A stretch of 64,000 bases of DNA from Campylobacteraceae bacterium (GTDB lineage: Bacteria > Campylobacterota > Campylobacteria > Campylobacterales > Campylobacteraceae). A program made the position numbers and the translations under genes. The stretch is taken from assembly GCA_031268335.1 (NCBI GenBank), contig JAIRXG010000021.1, positions 1 to 64,000 on the forward strand. The letters run 5' to 3'. Below the pieces are notes generated by a model, which was given only the letters and a program-made list of their open reading frames with translations, had not been told where the DNA came from and ran no database searches. Below, piece after piece: positions 18,125 to 31,356 of the stretch. Within the stretch, counting starts at the first letter, position 1, and every line of letters starts with the position of its first letter.

Positions 18125-19651
18125 CTACATATCGTCCGGGGCAAAAAGATTTGTAGCTTTTTTTATAAATGGATGATTTTCCATATCTTGAGATTGCTCA
18201 TCTGTTTGCTGGATTTGTATTTTTTGGGATTGAGAAGGGATTTGTTCTTCCGTTGTTTGTTCCTCTTCAATTCGTTCGATTTGCGTCATCAGAAGTTTAG
18301 TCTCAAAACCGAAAATATCTTTTATAAAGTGTTTTATAACAGCGGAGTTTTGCCGTAAAAGTTTTTGACAGTCTCCTTGTGCATGCGAATTTAGACACAA
18401 AGTGTCGTCTTTGAATTCTACAAAATTTACAGACTCTTCAAAGCATTCGCCGAGTTCAGCGTTTCTATCCGCAATCTTAGCTACCAATTCTTCAAATTTA
18501 TTGTTGTGTATTTTTTGACTTGAAACCGGTTTGTCAATTATCGGGTCTGTTTTTATCTCTTTTGCTATTGGCGGTTCAAATTTGGCGTTTTCTAAAGAGG
18601 CTATCATATCGTCCACTTTTTTGATATTTAGAGCCTCCATCATTTTAAAAAAGACCAAAGCCAAAATAAAACTATTTTCGGCGTTTAAAAACAGTAGACT
18701 TTTAGCTTCGCTCAGTATTCGAAAAAACCTTTCGCAAAGCATGGTTGAAAAACGAGTGTCTTGCTCAAAATATCTGTCTTTAAGATACGATATCATCTCA
18801 TCTATAACAGTATCGCACTCATAACTTACAAGCTCTTTTATGATTTCAAGCGCTCTTTTTCTATCCTCATTTAATATGACGGCGAATATATCATCAAGTT
18901 TTGCAGGGTCTAATAATCCCAACATGGAAGCTACGGAAGAGGGCGTTAAATCGCTTTTTGAAAAGATTATAGCTTGGTCAAGAAGTGTCAAAGTGTCTCT
19001 CAAAGAGCCGCTTCCAGCTCTTGCTATTATCTCAAGCGCGCCGACGTCGTATTTGATTTTTTCAAGATTTAAGATATGTTCCAAATGTTTGACGGTATCA
19101 CTTTTTGATATCTGTTTAAAACGAAAATGCTGCGTGCGAGAAAGAATAGTAGCTGGCAATTTCATGGGGTCAGTTGTGGCAAGTATAAATTTGACAAATT
19201 CGGGCGGTTCTTCCAATGTTTTTAAAAGCGCGTTAAAAGCCTCTTTGGTTAACATGTGAACTTCATCTATAATAAAAATCTTAAAGCGCGATATTGATGG
19301 TTTGTATTTTGTATGTTCTATCAAGTCTCTTATGTCGTCTATCTTTCTGCTGCTTGCCGCGTCCATTTCTATGATATCTATGTGCCGATTTTCATTTGCC
19401 ATTTTGCAGTTTTCACAAACTTCGCAAGGGTTTTTAGTAGGTCCTTGATCGCATGCTAAAGCTTTAGCGAAAATTCTTGCGGTTGAAGTTTTGCCGCTTC
19501 CTCTAAGTCCGGAAAATAGATAGGCGTGGGAGAGGCGATTTTGCGAAAGCGCTGATGAAAGTGTTGTAACTATCGCGCTTTGTCCTATCAATTTGTCAAA
19601 ATCCGAAGGTCTGTATTTTAATGCTAAAACTTGCGACACAAGAAACTCCAT
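18125..19651 (-). CDS. dnaX: DNA polymerase III subunit gamma/tau
   Basis: The protein has 508 residues. The clamp-loader AAA+ core has Walker A GLRGSGKTSTARIFAKAL, a zinc site formed by C..C..C..C near CEVCENC, Walker B FIIDEVHMLT and sensor motif ILATTDPMKLP. SRTQHFRF and the arginine-rich region GSLRDTLTLLDQ are typical of DnaX. The C-terminal third is divergent and low-complexity (Q/E-rich near the end), as in other Campylobacterota. It loads the sliding clamp at the replication fork. The only plausible start is ATG 19651. Confidence 0.95.
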   Translation of the reverse strand: MEFLVSQVLALKYRPSDFDKLIGQSAIVTTLSSALSQNRLSHAYLFSGLRGSGKTSTARIFAKALACDQGPTKNPCEVCENCKMANENRHIDIIEMDAASSRKIDDIRDLIEHTKYKPSISRFKIFIIDEVHMLTKEAFNALLKTLEEPPEFVKFILATTDPMKLPATILSRTQHFRFKQISKSDTVKHLEHILNLEKIKYDVGALEIIARAGSGSLRDTLTLLDQAIIFSKSDLTPSSVASMLGLLDPAKLDDIFAVILNEDRKRALEIIKELVSYECDTVIDEMISYLKDRYFEQDTRFSTMLCERFFRILSEAKSLLFLNAENSFILALVFFKMMEALNIKKVDDMIASLENAKFEPPIAKEIKTDPIIDKPVSSQKIHNNKFEELVAKIADRNAELGECFEESVNFVEFKDDTLCLNSHAQGDCQKLLRQNSAVIKHFIKDIFGFETKLLMTQIERIEEEQTTEEQIPSQSQKIQIQQTDEQSQDMENHPFIKKATNLFAPDDM

Positions 19652-19877
19652 GTCTATAAATTTAAAAAATAGATTTTACTATGCATTTGATTAAATCTTG
19701 ATTTTTAAGAGTCAATTTTCAGACTTTTGTTTATACCTATATGTAGAGATTTTAAATCATTTACATTGAGAGTTTTGATAGAGTAGTTTTGTGCAAGCGA
19801 CGTATAAGTATCGTTGGTTTGTCAATCTACTTGACGACATTGCAAAAATCAATATAAAGTTAATTGTGAATATCAAA
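19652..19877. other. Intergenic DNA upstream of dnaX
   Basis: No gene or clear element is visible. It presumably holds the dnaX promoter, because a terminator separates dnaX from the helicase gene upstream. Confidence 0.4.
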
Positions 19878-19943
19878 AAATGCGCAGATATTTCGGATAT
19901 TTAGCGATTCTGTCGCTAAATTTTATGATTTGATACTCTGCGC
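19875..19943 (-). terminator. Branched terminator after DEAD-box helicase gene
   Basis: On the minus strand GCGCAGA.TAT pairs with ATATCTGCGC, enclosing a perfect inner hairpin TTTAGCGA/TCGCTAAA. It is followed by ATTTTTTG. It lies 80 bases after the helicase stop and should end that transcript before dnaX. Confidence 0.7.
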
Positions 19944-20022
19944 TATTTTTCATTTTTATGCTTAATCTGTCAATTCATTGCAAAAATTAAATTTTACACA
20001 ATGATTTTTAGCAAAACAAGAA

Positions 20023-21501
<1,479 letters not shown>

Positions 21502-21579
21502 TATATGTTGTCCTAAAAATTTTTATAGTTTTTCAGTGTTAAGCAGAAAAAATGTGCAAGATACTAAAAAAAGTAAGCA

Positions 21580-21585
21580 ATTATA
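21580..21585 (-). promoter_or_regulatory. -10 box of DEAD-box helicase gene
   Basis: The minus strand reads TGCTATAATTGC, an extended -10, about 80 bases before the ATG. This leaves a leader of roughly 70 bases. Confidence 0.5.
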
Positions 21586-21654
21586 GCAGAAATGTTTTAA
21601 AAACAATAATTTTTCCACTTTCTGCGTTAAAAGATTTAATGGTTTGCAAAAAAC

Positions 21655-21740
21655 TCCTTACATGTAGGGTTTGTTAAATCCAAAAACATTGATTTTATTG
21701 ACTTCATAAAACATAGTTTTTAACCCTAATTCTCTACATG
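21655..21740. repeat. Pair of TACATGTA palindromes facing each other
   Basis: TTACATGTAGGGTT at the left end and AACCCTAATTCTCTACATGTAA at the right end form an interrupted inverted repeat in the 299-base spacer between the helicase and nth genes. The rest of the spacer shows no gene. Confidence 0.5.
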
Positions 21741-21800
21741 TAACAAACAAATCAAAGTTTTTCAAGATTAAGACTTGGTGAATTGCGCTTTAAAATTTTA

Positions 21801-22445
21801 TTAATTTGGTTTGAAACCTTGCTTACTTTTACAAAACGCGCCTAAAAAACACTCTTCGCATTTCGGATTTTTTGCGGTGCAGATATAGCGCCCGAATAAC
21901 ACCATGCCTTGATGTAAAATATCAAGATTATTTTTAAATGCTTTCGTTAAGTCAATCTCGGTTTTTTGGACGGTTTTCGAGCGAGATATTCCAAGTCTGT
22001 GAGAGGTGCGAAAAACGTGAGTATCAACCGCCATGAGATTTGCGCCTTTGTACTCTATCATAACCACATGTGCTGTTTTTTGACCAACTCCTGCTAAAGT
22101 TATTAGTTTTTCTTCGTCAAGCGGAATTTTACCGTCAAAATCTTTCTCCACGCTTTTTGCCATCTTTATGAGATTTGTCGCTTTGTTATTAAAAAAAGAG
22201 CAGCTTTGAATGAGCATTTTTAAAGATTCCAAATTTGCGCACGCAAGAGATGCCGTATCTGGATAAGCCTCAAATAGTGCGGGCGTTATGATATTTACTC
22301 TTTTGTCGGTACATTGCGCTGAGAGTATCACAGATACTAATAATTCGTAAGCATTTTTATAGCTAAGTTCCGTTTTGGCATTTTTATATTTATCTATCAA
22401 AATAGATTTGATTTGGTTTATCTCATTTTTTGTTGATAACTTCAA
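21801..22445 (-). CDS. nth: Endonuclease III
   Basis: The protein has 214 residues. The helix-hairpin-helix LAGVGQKTAHVV contains the catalytic lysine, and AVDTHVFRTSHRLG holds the catalytic aspartate. A C-terminal [4Fe-4S] cluster has the spacing C-x6-C-x2-C-x5-C (CTAKNPKCEECFLGAFC). This bifunctional DNA glycosylase/AP-lyase removes oxidised pyrimidines. It is divergent from the PPIase gene at 22574, the same arrangement as nth beside peb4 in Campylobacter jejuni. Confidence 0.96.
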   Translation of the reverse strand: MKLSTKNEINQIKSILIDKYKNAKTELSYKNAYELLVSVILSAQCTDKRVNIITPALFEAYPDTASLACANLESLKMLIQSCSFFNNKATNLIKMAKSVEKDFDGKIPLDEEKLITLAGVGQKTAHVVMIEYKGANLMAVDTHVFRTSHRLGISRSKTVQKTEIDLTKAFKNNLDILHQGMVLFGRYICTAKNPKCEECFLGAFCKSKQGFKPN

Positions 22446-22519
22446 TTTTTGTTCCTTTGCGAAGGATAATTATAACAGGTTTTCTTTATAAACTTATGCT
22501 CATTTAATGCAAGTTTTTA

Positions 22520-22525
22520 TATAAT
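22520..22525 (+). promoter_or_regulatory. -10 box for PPIase-aldolase operon
   Basis: TATAAT in GTTTTTATATAATTTT with a T-rich upstream region, about 48 bases before the start of the PPIase gene. This is typical of Campylobacterota sigma70 promoters. Confidence 0.55.
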
Positions 22526-22573
22526 TTTAAATTGCTTTTCGCAAAAATTATATTTTAAAGGATCTTATCAAAA

Positions 22574-23368
22574 ATGAAAAAATTAGTTTTTGGTACATGC
22601 GCGGTTTTTGCCGCAATAAGTTTAAACGCGGCTGTCATAGCGACCGTTAATGGTCAAGATATAACTGACGAGGATATTCCCTCAAACATTGGTTATGAAA
22701 CGCTTTCAAATGATGCAAAACAACAAGTAATAGATCAAGCCATAAATGGAAAACTTTTAATTTTAAACGCTATAAATAGCGGAATAGAAAAAGATAAAGA
22801 GTTTATCAATATACTTGATAAGGTTAAAGGTGAAGTAGCTGCTAATGTGTGGATGAAAAAAGAGTTTGATAAGATAAAAATCAGCAATGACAATATCAAA
22901 AAATTTTACAATGAAAATCCAAGCGCTTTTTTGCAACCGGAGAGAGTAAAAGCAAGTCATATTTTGGTTAAAACCGAAGATGAGGGCAAAAAGATAGTTA
23001 AAGAGTTGAGCGGTTTAAAAGGCAAAGCTTTGAGTGATAAATTTGCACAGCTTGCAAAAAACAATCCCGATGGAACTTCACAAACAGGCGGCGATTTGGG
23101 TTGGTTTAGCAAAAATGATCCGCTTATAGCAGAGTTTAAAAATGCGGCGTTTGCTTTGAAAAAAGGCGAAATATCAAAAACTCCAGTACAAACTCAATTT
23201 GGTTACCATGCTATATATCTTGAAGATAGACAAGCGGAGAAAAAGGCTGCTTTTGACGAAGTTAAAAAAGAAATTGAAAACAATTTAAAAAACGAAGAGT
23301 TTAAAAAAATTATTGAAGCTCAAATAAAAACGTTAAGAGATAAAGCAAAAATAGAGATTAAAAAATAG
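22574..23368 (+). CDS. Periplasmic peptidyl-prolyl cis-trans isomerase (PEB4/SurA-like)
   Basis: The protein has 264 residues. A signal peptide (MKKLVFGTCAVFAAISLNA) precedes a SurA-like N-terminal helical domain. A parvulin (PpiC) domain follows at about 125-230, with RVKASHILVKTEDEGKK, GGDLGWFSKNDP and TQFGYHAIYLEDRQ. It is the counterpart of the Campylobacter PEB4/Cbf2 chaperone, which helps outer-membrane proteins fold and affects adhesion. The aldolase gene follows after 13 bases, as in C. jejuni. In this window its clients would include the several barrel proteins. Confidence 0.93.
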   Translation: MKKLVFGTCAVFAAISLNAAVIATVNGQDITDEDIPSNIGYETLSNDAKQQVIDQAINGKLLILNAINSGIEKDKEFINILDKVKGEVAANVWMKKEFDKIKISNDNIKKFYNENPSAFLQPERVKASHILVKTEDEGKKIVKELSGLKGKALSDKFAQLAKNNPDGTSQTGGDLGWFSKNDPLIAEFKNAAFALKKGEISKTPVQTQFGYHAIYLEDRQAEKKAAFDEVKKEIENNLKNEEFKKIIEAQIKTLRDKAKIEIKK

Positions 23369-23381
23369 TTAAAGACTTTAT

Positions 23382-24461
23382 ATGTATAGTGCAAAAGCAG
23401 TTGAAATTGTAGGAAGCGGAGTTATAAGCGGCGATAAAATCAGCAAACTTTTTGAATTGGCAAAAGCCAATGAGTTTGCTATACCCGCTGTGAATGTTGT
23501 GGGCGGCGATTCTATAAATGCGGCTTTGGAGGCTGCAAAGATTGCAAGCTCTCCTATTATTATTCAATTTTCAAACGGCGGCGGCGAATTTATGGCAGGC
23601 AAGGGTTTGGGTACTTCAAACGCTGCCGTGCTTGGCGCTGTATCCGGCGCGCAGCATATTCATTTGATGGCTAAATCGTACGGCGTGCCTGTTATTATTC
23701 ACACAGATCATGCTGCCAGAAAACTTCTTCCTTGGATTGACGCTTTGCTTGATGAGGGCGAGGAGTTTTATAAAATTCATAAAAAACCGCTTTTTAGCTC
23801 TCACATGTTAGATTTATCCGAAGAGCCGCTTAATGAAAATATAGCTACATGCGTCAAATATTTGGAACGCATGAGTAAAATCGGCATGACGCTTGAGATA
23901 GAAATAGGCGTAACGGGTGGCGAGGAAGATGGCGTGGATAATACAAGCATTGATAACGCTTTATTATATACACAGCCAAAAGATGTAGCTTATGCGTATG
24001 AAGAGTTAAAAAAGGTAAGCGATAATTTTACGATAGCAGCGTCGTTTGGCAACGTTCATGGCGTTTACAAACCGGGAAATGTTGTGCTGACTCCGAAGAT
24101 TTTAGGCAACTCTCAAACATATATAAAAGAAAAATTTAACCTTGATGCGCAAAAACCGGTAAATTTTGTTTTTCACGGCGGCTCGGGTTCTACATTAGCG
24201 GAGATACGAGAAGCTGTAAGTTATGGTGTTGTAAAAATGAATATAGACACTGATACGCAGTGGGCATTTTGGGATGGCGTGAGAAAGTATGTTGATAAAA
24301 ATAACGCATATTTGCAAGGTCAGCTTGGAAATCCCGAAGGCGAAGATAAGCCGAATAAAAAATATTATGATCCGCGAAAATGGCTAAGAGAAGGTCAAAA
24401 AAGTATGGCAGAGCGCTTGAGGGTAGCATTTTCAGATCTTAATTGCTTAAACAGAAACTAA
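23382..24461 (+). CDS. fba: Class II fructose-bisphosphate aldolase
   Basis: The protein has 359 residues, matching the long class IIA aldolases. Zinc and catalytic motifs are VIIHTDHAARKLLPW (histidine ligands and catalytic aspartate), ASFGNVHGVYKPGNV, FVFHGGSGSTLAEI and the substrate-binding KMNIDTDTQWAFWDG. It cleaves fructose 1,6-bisphosphate to DHAP and glyceraldehyde 3-phosphate, or runs in reverse for gluconeogenesis. It is transcribed with the upstream PPIase gene and ends at a hairpin before hisD. Confidence 0.97.
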   Translation: MYSAKAVEIVGSGVISGDKISKLFELAKANEFAIPAVNVVGGDSINAALEAAKIASSPIIIQFSNGGGEFMAGKGLGTSNAAVLGAVSGAQHIHLMAKSYGVPVIIHTDHAARKLLPWIDALLDEGEEFYKIHKKPLFSSHMLDLSEEPLNENIATCVKYLERMSKIGMTLEIEIGVTGGEEDGVDNTSIDNALLYTQPKDVAYAYEELKKVSDNFTIAASFGNVHGVYKPGNVVLTPKILGNSQTYIKEKFNLDAQKPVNFVFHGGSGSTLAEIREAVSYGVVKMNIDTDTQWAFWDGVRKYVDKNNAYLQGQLGNPEGEDKPNKKYYDPRKWLREGQKSMAERLRVAFSDLNCLNRN

Positions 24462-24465
24462 AAAC

Positions 24466-24508
24466 TTACGCATAAAAATTATCTTTATGCGTAAATTCCG
24501 CTTTTTTT
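24466..24508 (+). terminator. Terminator after aldolase gene
   Basis: An 11-bp perfect stem TTACGCATAAA (24466-24476) / TTTATGCGTAA (24484-24494) is followed, after a 7-base spacer, by seven T residues. Confidence 0.7.
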
Positions 24509-24521
24509 AAACTCAAAACGA

Positions 24522-24527
24522 TATAAT
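24522..24527 (+). promoter_or_regulatory. -10 box upstream of hisD
   Basis: TATAAT in ACGATATAATTATTC, about 33 bases before the hisD ATG and directly after the aldolase terminator. Confidence 0.5.
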
Positions 24528-24559
24528 TATTCTTATAGCTTATAAAACAAGGTGTTTCA

Positions 24560-25858
24560 ATGAGAATTTTGCATACTACAGATAAAAATTTTAACAATGA
24601 CTTTGATACGCTTTTGTTACGCGGGGCGATGGATTTGAAAGAAGCGGGCAAAATAGTGGAAAATCTACTTGATGAGATAAAAAAAGAGAAAAATAGAGCC
24701 CTTAAAAGACATATTTCAAAATTTGATAAATGGGAAGTTAGAAGCGATAGTGAGTTGGAAATACCGCTTTCTTTAATGGAAAAAACATATAACGAACTTG
24801 ATCATAATTTAAAAGATGCGCTTCATAAAGCATACGATAGAGTTTTTGCATTTCATGAAAAACAACTTCCAAAATCATGGCTAACGTATGAAGATAATGG
24901 AATAGTTTTAGGGCAAAAGATAAGTTGTGTGGACAAAGCGGGACTTTATATTCCCGGAGGTAAAGCCGCATATCCAAGTTCGCTTTTAATGAATGCAATT
25001 CCCGCTATTGTCGCCGGCGTAAAAGAGATAGTTGTATGCACGCCCGCACCAAATAATGAATTAAATTCGCTTCTTTTAGCCGCTATGCATCTTTGCAATA
25101 TCAAAAAAGCTTTCAAGATAGGAGGCGCTAGCGCGATAGGAGCTATGGCTTACGGCACGGAAAGCGTACCAAAAGTTGATGTCATAACGGGTCCTGGAAA
25201 TATATTTGTGGCGACCGCTAAAAAGATGGTTTTTGGAGATGTGAATATAGATATGATAGCAGGTCCTAGCGAAATAGGTATATTGGCAGATAAAAGCGCG
25301 AATGCAAAATATTTGGCTATAGATTTGCTATCTCAAGCCGAACATGACGAGATGGCAAGCTCTATTTTGATAACAACAGATGAAGAAGTTGCGAAGAATA
25401 CATTGAAAGAAATTGAGGCGTATTTGCCGCAACTTTCGCGCCAAAAAATCGCAACTGTCTCAGTACAAACAAGGGGCGCGATAATTGTCGCTAAAGATTT
25501 GGATGAAGCAATCTCTTTAATGAATAGGATAGCGCCCGAGCATTTGGAAGTTGTAACTGAAAATCCGTTTGATTTATTGCCTAAAATTAAACATGCAGGC
25601 GCAATTTTTATGGGCTCTTTTACGCCAGAACCCATAGGCGATTATATAGCAGGACCCAACCACACGCTTCCTACCGGTTCAACGGCAAGATTTTTTTCGC
25701 CTTTAAATGTTGAACATTTTATGAAGAAGTCATCAGTCATTAGCATGAGCAAAGAGGGAATAAAAGCTATAGGCGAAAGTTGTGCAAGTCTTGCAAATGC
25801 CGAAGGACTCAATGCGCACGAAGAAGCTGTAAGAATTAGGCTTAGAGACTTAAAATAG
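24560..25858 (+). CDS. hisD: Histidinol dehydrogenase
   Basis: The protein has 432 residues. Family motifs are GLYIPGGKAAYPSSLLMNAIPA, DVITGPGNIFVATAKK, MIAGPSEIGILAD, the zinc-binding LLSQAEHDEMASSI (Gln/His ligands), RIAPEHLEV (catalytic Glu-His) and AGPNHTLPTG. It carries out the last two oxidations of histidine synthesis, L-histidinol to L-histidine with NAD. No other his gene lies nearby. The hemolysin III-family gene follows after 15 bases and is probably co-transcribed. Confidence 0.97.
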   Translation: MRILHTTDKNFNNDFDTLLLRGAMDLKEAGKIVENLLDEIKKEKNRALKRHISKFDKWEVRSDSELEIPLSLMEKTYNELDHNLKDALHKAYDRVFAFHEKQLPKSWLTYEDNGIVLGQKISCVDKAGLYIPGGKAAYPSSLLMNAIPAIVAGVKEIVVCTPAPNNELNSLLLAAMHLCNIKKAFKIGGASAIGAMAYGTESVPKVDVITGPGNIFVATAKKMVFGDVNIDMIAGPSEIGILADKSANAKYLAIDLLSQAEHDEMASSILITTDEEVAKNTLKEIEAYLPQLSRQKIATVSVQTRGAIIVAKDLDEAISLMNRIAPEHLEVVTENPFDLLPKIKHAGAIFMGSFTPEPIGDYIAGPNHTLPTGSTARFFSPLNVEHFMKKSSVISMSKEGIKAIGESCASLANAEGLNAHEEAVRIRLRDLK

Positions 25859-25873
25859 CGTTAAAGGAACTAC

Positions 25874-26491
25874 ATGCGAAAAGGTGAAAAATTTAACACA
25901 ATTACTCACTTGCTTGGGTTTTTACTCTCTATTACTGCGCTTGTCGTTTTGGTAGTTTTTGCGTCAATGCAAGGTAATGCTTGGAAAATTGTAAGCTTTA
26001 GCATTTATGGGGCGACGTTAGTCATCTTATATGGCATTTCGACTGTGTATCATAGCATAGCCGGCAGACGCAAAAAACTTATGCAAAAATTAGATCATTT
26101 GAGCATCTATCTTTTAATAGCGGGTTCATATACGCCGTTTACGCTTGTTAGTATGCGAGGCGGTTGGGGTTGGAGTATATTTGGTGTCATATGGGGATTG
26201 GCTATCTTTGGCATCATTCAGGAATTTTTCACAAAATCGCAAAAGCGTATCCTCTCTTTAATCATATACATCATTATGGGTTGGTTGATTTTGATAGCCG
26301 TAGTTCCGTTAATAAAAAGCTTGCCGATAGGCGGACTTGTTTGGCTTATTATAGGTGGGCTTTTTTATACGGGCGGGGTGTATTTTTTTGTAAATGACGA
26401 AAAAGTGCGCCATTTTCATGGCGTATGGCATATATTTGTGATAGCAGGATCTGTAAGCCACTTTTTTACGATGGCATTTTATGTACTTTGA
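25874..26491 (+). CDS. Hemolysin III / PAQR family membrane protein
   Basis: The protein has 205 residues and seven predicted membrane helices. Family markers are THLLGFLLS at the start, the SIYLLIAGSYTPFTLV motif and HGVWHIFVIAGSVSHFF near the end; their histidines, serine and aspartate are the putative metal-binding residues shared with adiponectin receptors. The name comes from a Bacillus haemolysin, but the cellular role in Gram-negatives is unsettled (membrane homeostasis or hydrolase activity). It directly follows hisD. Confidence 0.88.
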   Translation: MRKGEKFNTITHLLGFLLSITALVVLVVFASMQGNAWKIVSFSIYGATLVILYGISTVYHSIAGRRKKLMQKLDHLSIYLLIAGSYTPFTLVSMRGGWGWSIFGVIWGLAIFGIIQEFFTKSQKRILSLIIYIIMGWLILIAVVPLIKSLPIGGLVWLIIGGLFYTGGVYFFVNDEKVRHFHGVWHIFVIAGSVSHFFTMAFYVL

Positions 26492-27692
26492 TTTGCTTAC
26501 ATGTGGGAGTATTAGGATTTTGCGCCCGAAAAATATAATAATTCAAAATCGCAATAAATACGACACGGGGGATTTTCCGATTGAAAGAAATTTTTAATTT
26601 TTAGAGCTTTCTTTGTTATTTTTAGTAAAAAATAAAATCAATATAGCAACTTTAAACTGATATATGTTTATGTATTTTGCGCCGTAAATTGCCTGCTCTA
26701 TAGGTGCTTGGAACTATAGTTTTGAAACTAAATGTGTCATTGCTATTTACATTTTAATAGATAAAGAGTTGTTTGGGCGAGTGATGCAAATAAATTTAAG
26801 TGTTTTTTAATATCACGACTTTAGAAAGCGAATGTATTAAAGTTCCTTTTATACTCTAATGTTTGCTTAATATTGACGTAAAGCAACAGATACAAATCTT
26901 GCAAAAGAGCACAATCTTTTTACTGTAAAGTAGTTAAAAGCGTAATTTAACTATGACAAAAAATAGAAGCGAACATTTTACGCGAACAGCAACGGTATTT
27001 TTGCGGTTGGCGGTAAAATTTATACTTTGAGAGAAAAGATGACAAAATGGTAAAATTAATATAAATATATCTTACATGTAGATAAGGATTTGGATTAAAA
27101 ATAGTTGTATGACTGTTATTTTTCAAGATAGTGAAGTACTGATGAAAAGCGTTTGCGCTATTGTTAAGACAAAATCACAAGAGAATCTATCAAATCGGAC
27201 AAGTTATTTTGGGTTAAAATATTAAAATAAGAATGTTACAGAAGATGAGATTGAAATATTCAAAAGAGTAAATTTATCGGCATTTTAATAAAAAATTAGA
27301 GACAAATTGCAATTTATTTATTTTGGAATTCTCATAAATATTTTACTTTTAGCGTTAATCTTTTTGCTTCGGCAGGAATGGAGAAGAGATATTGCGATTT
27401 TTAGCAAGATGAAAAATCGGAAATATTTTAAATTAGAATCGGCAATAAATAAACTTTGTGCCAAATTTGAAAATCGGTTGTGTTGGGTTGTCTGAAGCAG
27501 TTATAAAATGAAATATATAGTTATGTCAAATAAAGTTACAAGCCGATAGAAACTATCTACATGTACGATAGATTTCAAATTTTAATGAATTTAATTCTTG
27601 GCGCTGATAGTTTGATAAAATGAAAAATGCAAACTTTTTAGCAAAAAAAGTCTATCTGTTTCCCAAAAATCTCTACATGCAGGACAGTCGCA
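26492..27692. other. Long gap of decayed-looking DNA
   Basis: About 1.2 kb without a convincing gene. Short frames look like remnants. One at 27109-27225 begins MTVIFQDSEVLMKS and is followed in another frame by NVTEDEIEIFKRVNLSAF (to 27288). A TTG-started frame at 27307-27495 would give a 62-residue protein with one membrane helix but no good RBS. TACATGTA occurs near 27073 and 27561, with a near-match at 26501 and TACATGCA near 27675. I see no RNA gene. Confidence 0.45.
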
Positions 27693-30257
<2,565 letters not shown>

Positions 30258-30274
30258 AAAATTTTAAATTTTAG

Positions 30275-30280
30275 TATAAT
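30275..30280 (+). promoter_or_regulatory. -10 box for aroB operon
   Basis: TATAAT in TTTTAGTATAATCAG, 29 bases before the aroB ATG, with an AGGAAG RBS between. Confidence 0.55.
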
Positions 30281-30309
30281 CAGAGAATATCATAAAATAT
30301 AGGAAGGAT

Positions 30310-31356
30310 ATGAGAGTAGAGATAAGATTCGCCGCATCTAAAAGTTCGGATTACAATGTCTTTATCGACGAACTTGAAGAGATTGTGCTTGATGGCAAAG
30401 CCGCTATTATAACCAATGAAACGGTGGCTAAAATTCATCTTGAAAATATAAAAAGCAAGATAAAAGCAAAAGAACTTTATGAAGTTGTCGTAAAAGACGG
30501 CGAAGAGTATAAAAACTTACAAACTATAGAATATATACTAAACGAGCTTTTTAAAATGAAATTAGATAGAAAATCCACCCTCATAGCTTTTGGAGGAGGC
30601 GTTGTTGGGGATATGACAGGTTTTGCAGCGTCCGTTTATCAAAGAGGTATAAATTTTATCCAAGTACCGACAACGCTTTTGGCTCAAGTAGATGCTAGTG
30701 TCGGCGGAAAGACGGGTGTAAACAATAGTTTTGGAAAAAATTTGATAGGTTCTTTTTATCAGCCGCGCGTCGTTTATTGTGAAAGCGAATTTTTAAAAAC
30801 ATTGCCGAAGCGCGAATTTAACGCTGGAGTTGCAGAGATAATTAAAATGGCGGTTATGTTTGATAAAGAGTTTTTTTATTGGCTTGAAGATACAGATTTG
30901 AGCGACGATGTAAATTTAAAAGAGGCGATAGCAAAAAGTATAAAAATAAAAGCCGATATTGTGGCGCAAGACGAAAAAGAAAGTGGCATAAGAGCTGTTT
31001 TAAATTACGGACATACGTTTGCACATGTAATAGAACAAGAGACTAATTATCGCGAGTATTTGCACGGTGAAGCGGTAGCTTTTGGGATAGTAATGGCAAA
31101 TGAATTAGCGATAAATTTAGGACTTTTAGGACAAGATGAAGCGGACAAAATAGAAAAGGCGCTGCAATTTTTTTCTCTTCCGACAAGATACAAGATACAA
31201 GATATAGACAGTTTTTATAGTTCGTTTTTTCTTGATAAAAAAAGCAGTAATTCCAAAATAACGTTTATTTTGCCAAATCACATAGGAAATTTTGCGATAA
31301 GAGACAGTATCACAGAAGAAATGGTGAAAAATAGCTTAAAGGTTTTTAGTCGATGA
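30310..31356 (+). CDS. aroB: 3-dehydroquinate synthase
   Basis: The protein has 348 residues. The NAD-binding motif is FGGGVVGDMTGFAASVYQRG, followed by PTTLLAQVDASVGGKTGVN, NLIGSFYQP and metal ligands in LNYGHTFAHVIE and YLHGEAVAFGI. It converts DAHP to 3-dehydroquinate, the second step of the shikimate pathway. It is the first gene of a tight operon: the stop overlaps the mscS start (ATGA). A good RBS (AGGAAG) precedes the ATG. Confidence 0.97.
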   Translation: MRVEIRFAASKSSDYNVFIDELEEIVLDGKAAIITNETVAKIHLENIKSKIKAKELYEVVVKDGEEYKNLQTIEYILNELFKMKLDRKSTLIAFGGGVVGDMTGFAASVYQRGINFIQVPTTLLAQVDASVGGKTGVNNSFGKNLIGSFYQPRVVYCESEFLKTLPKREFNAGVAEIIKMAVMFDKEFFYWLEDTDLSDDVNLKEAIAKSIKIKADIVAQDEKESGIRAVLNYGHTFAHVIEQETNYREYLHGEAVAFGIVMANELAINLGLLGQDEADKIEKALQFFSLPTRYKIQDIDSFYSSFFLDKKSSNSKITFILPNHIGNFAIRDSITEEMVKNSLKVFSR

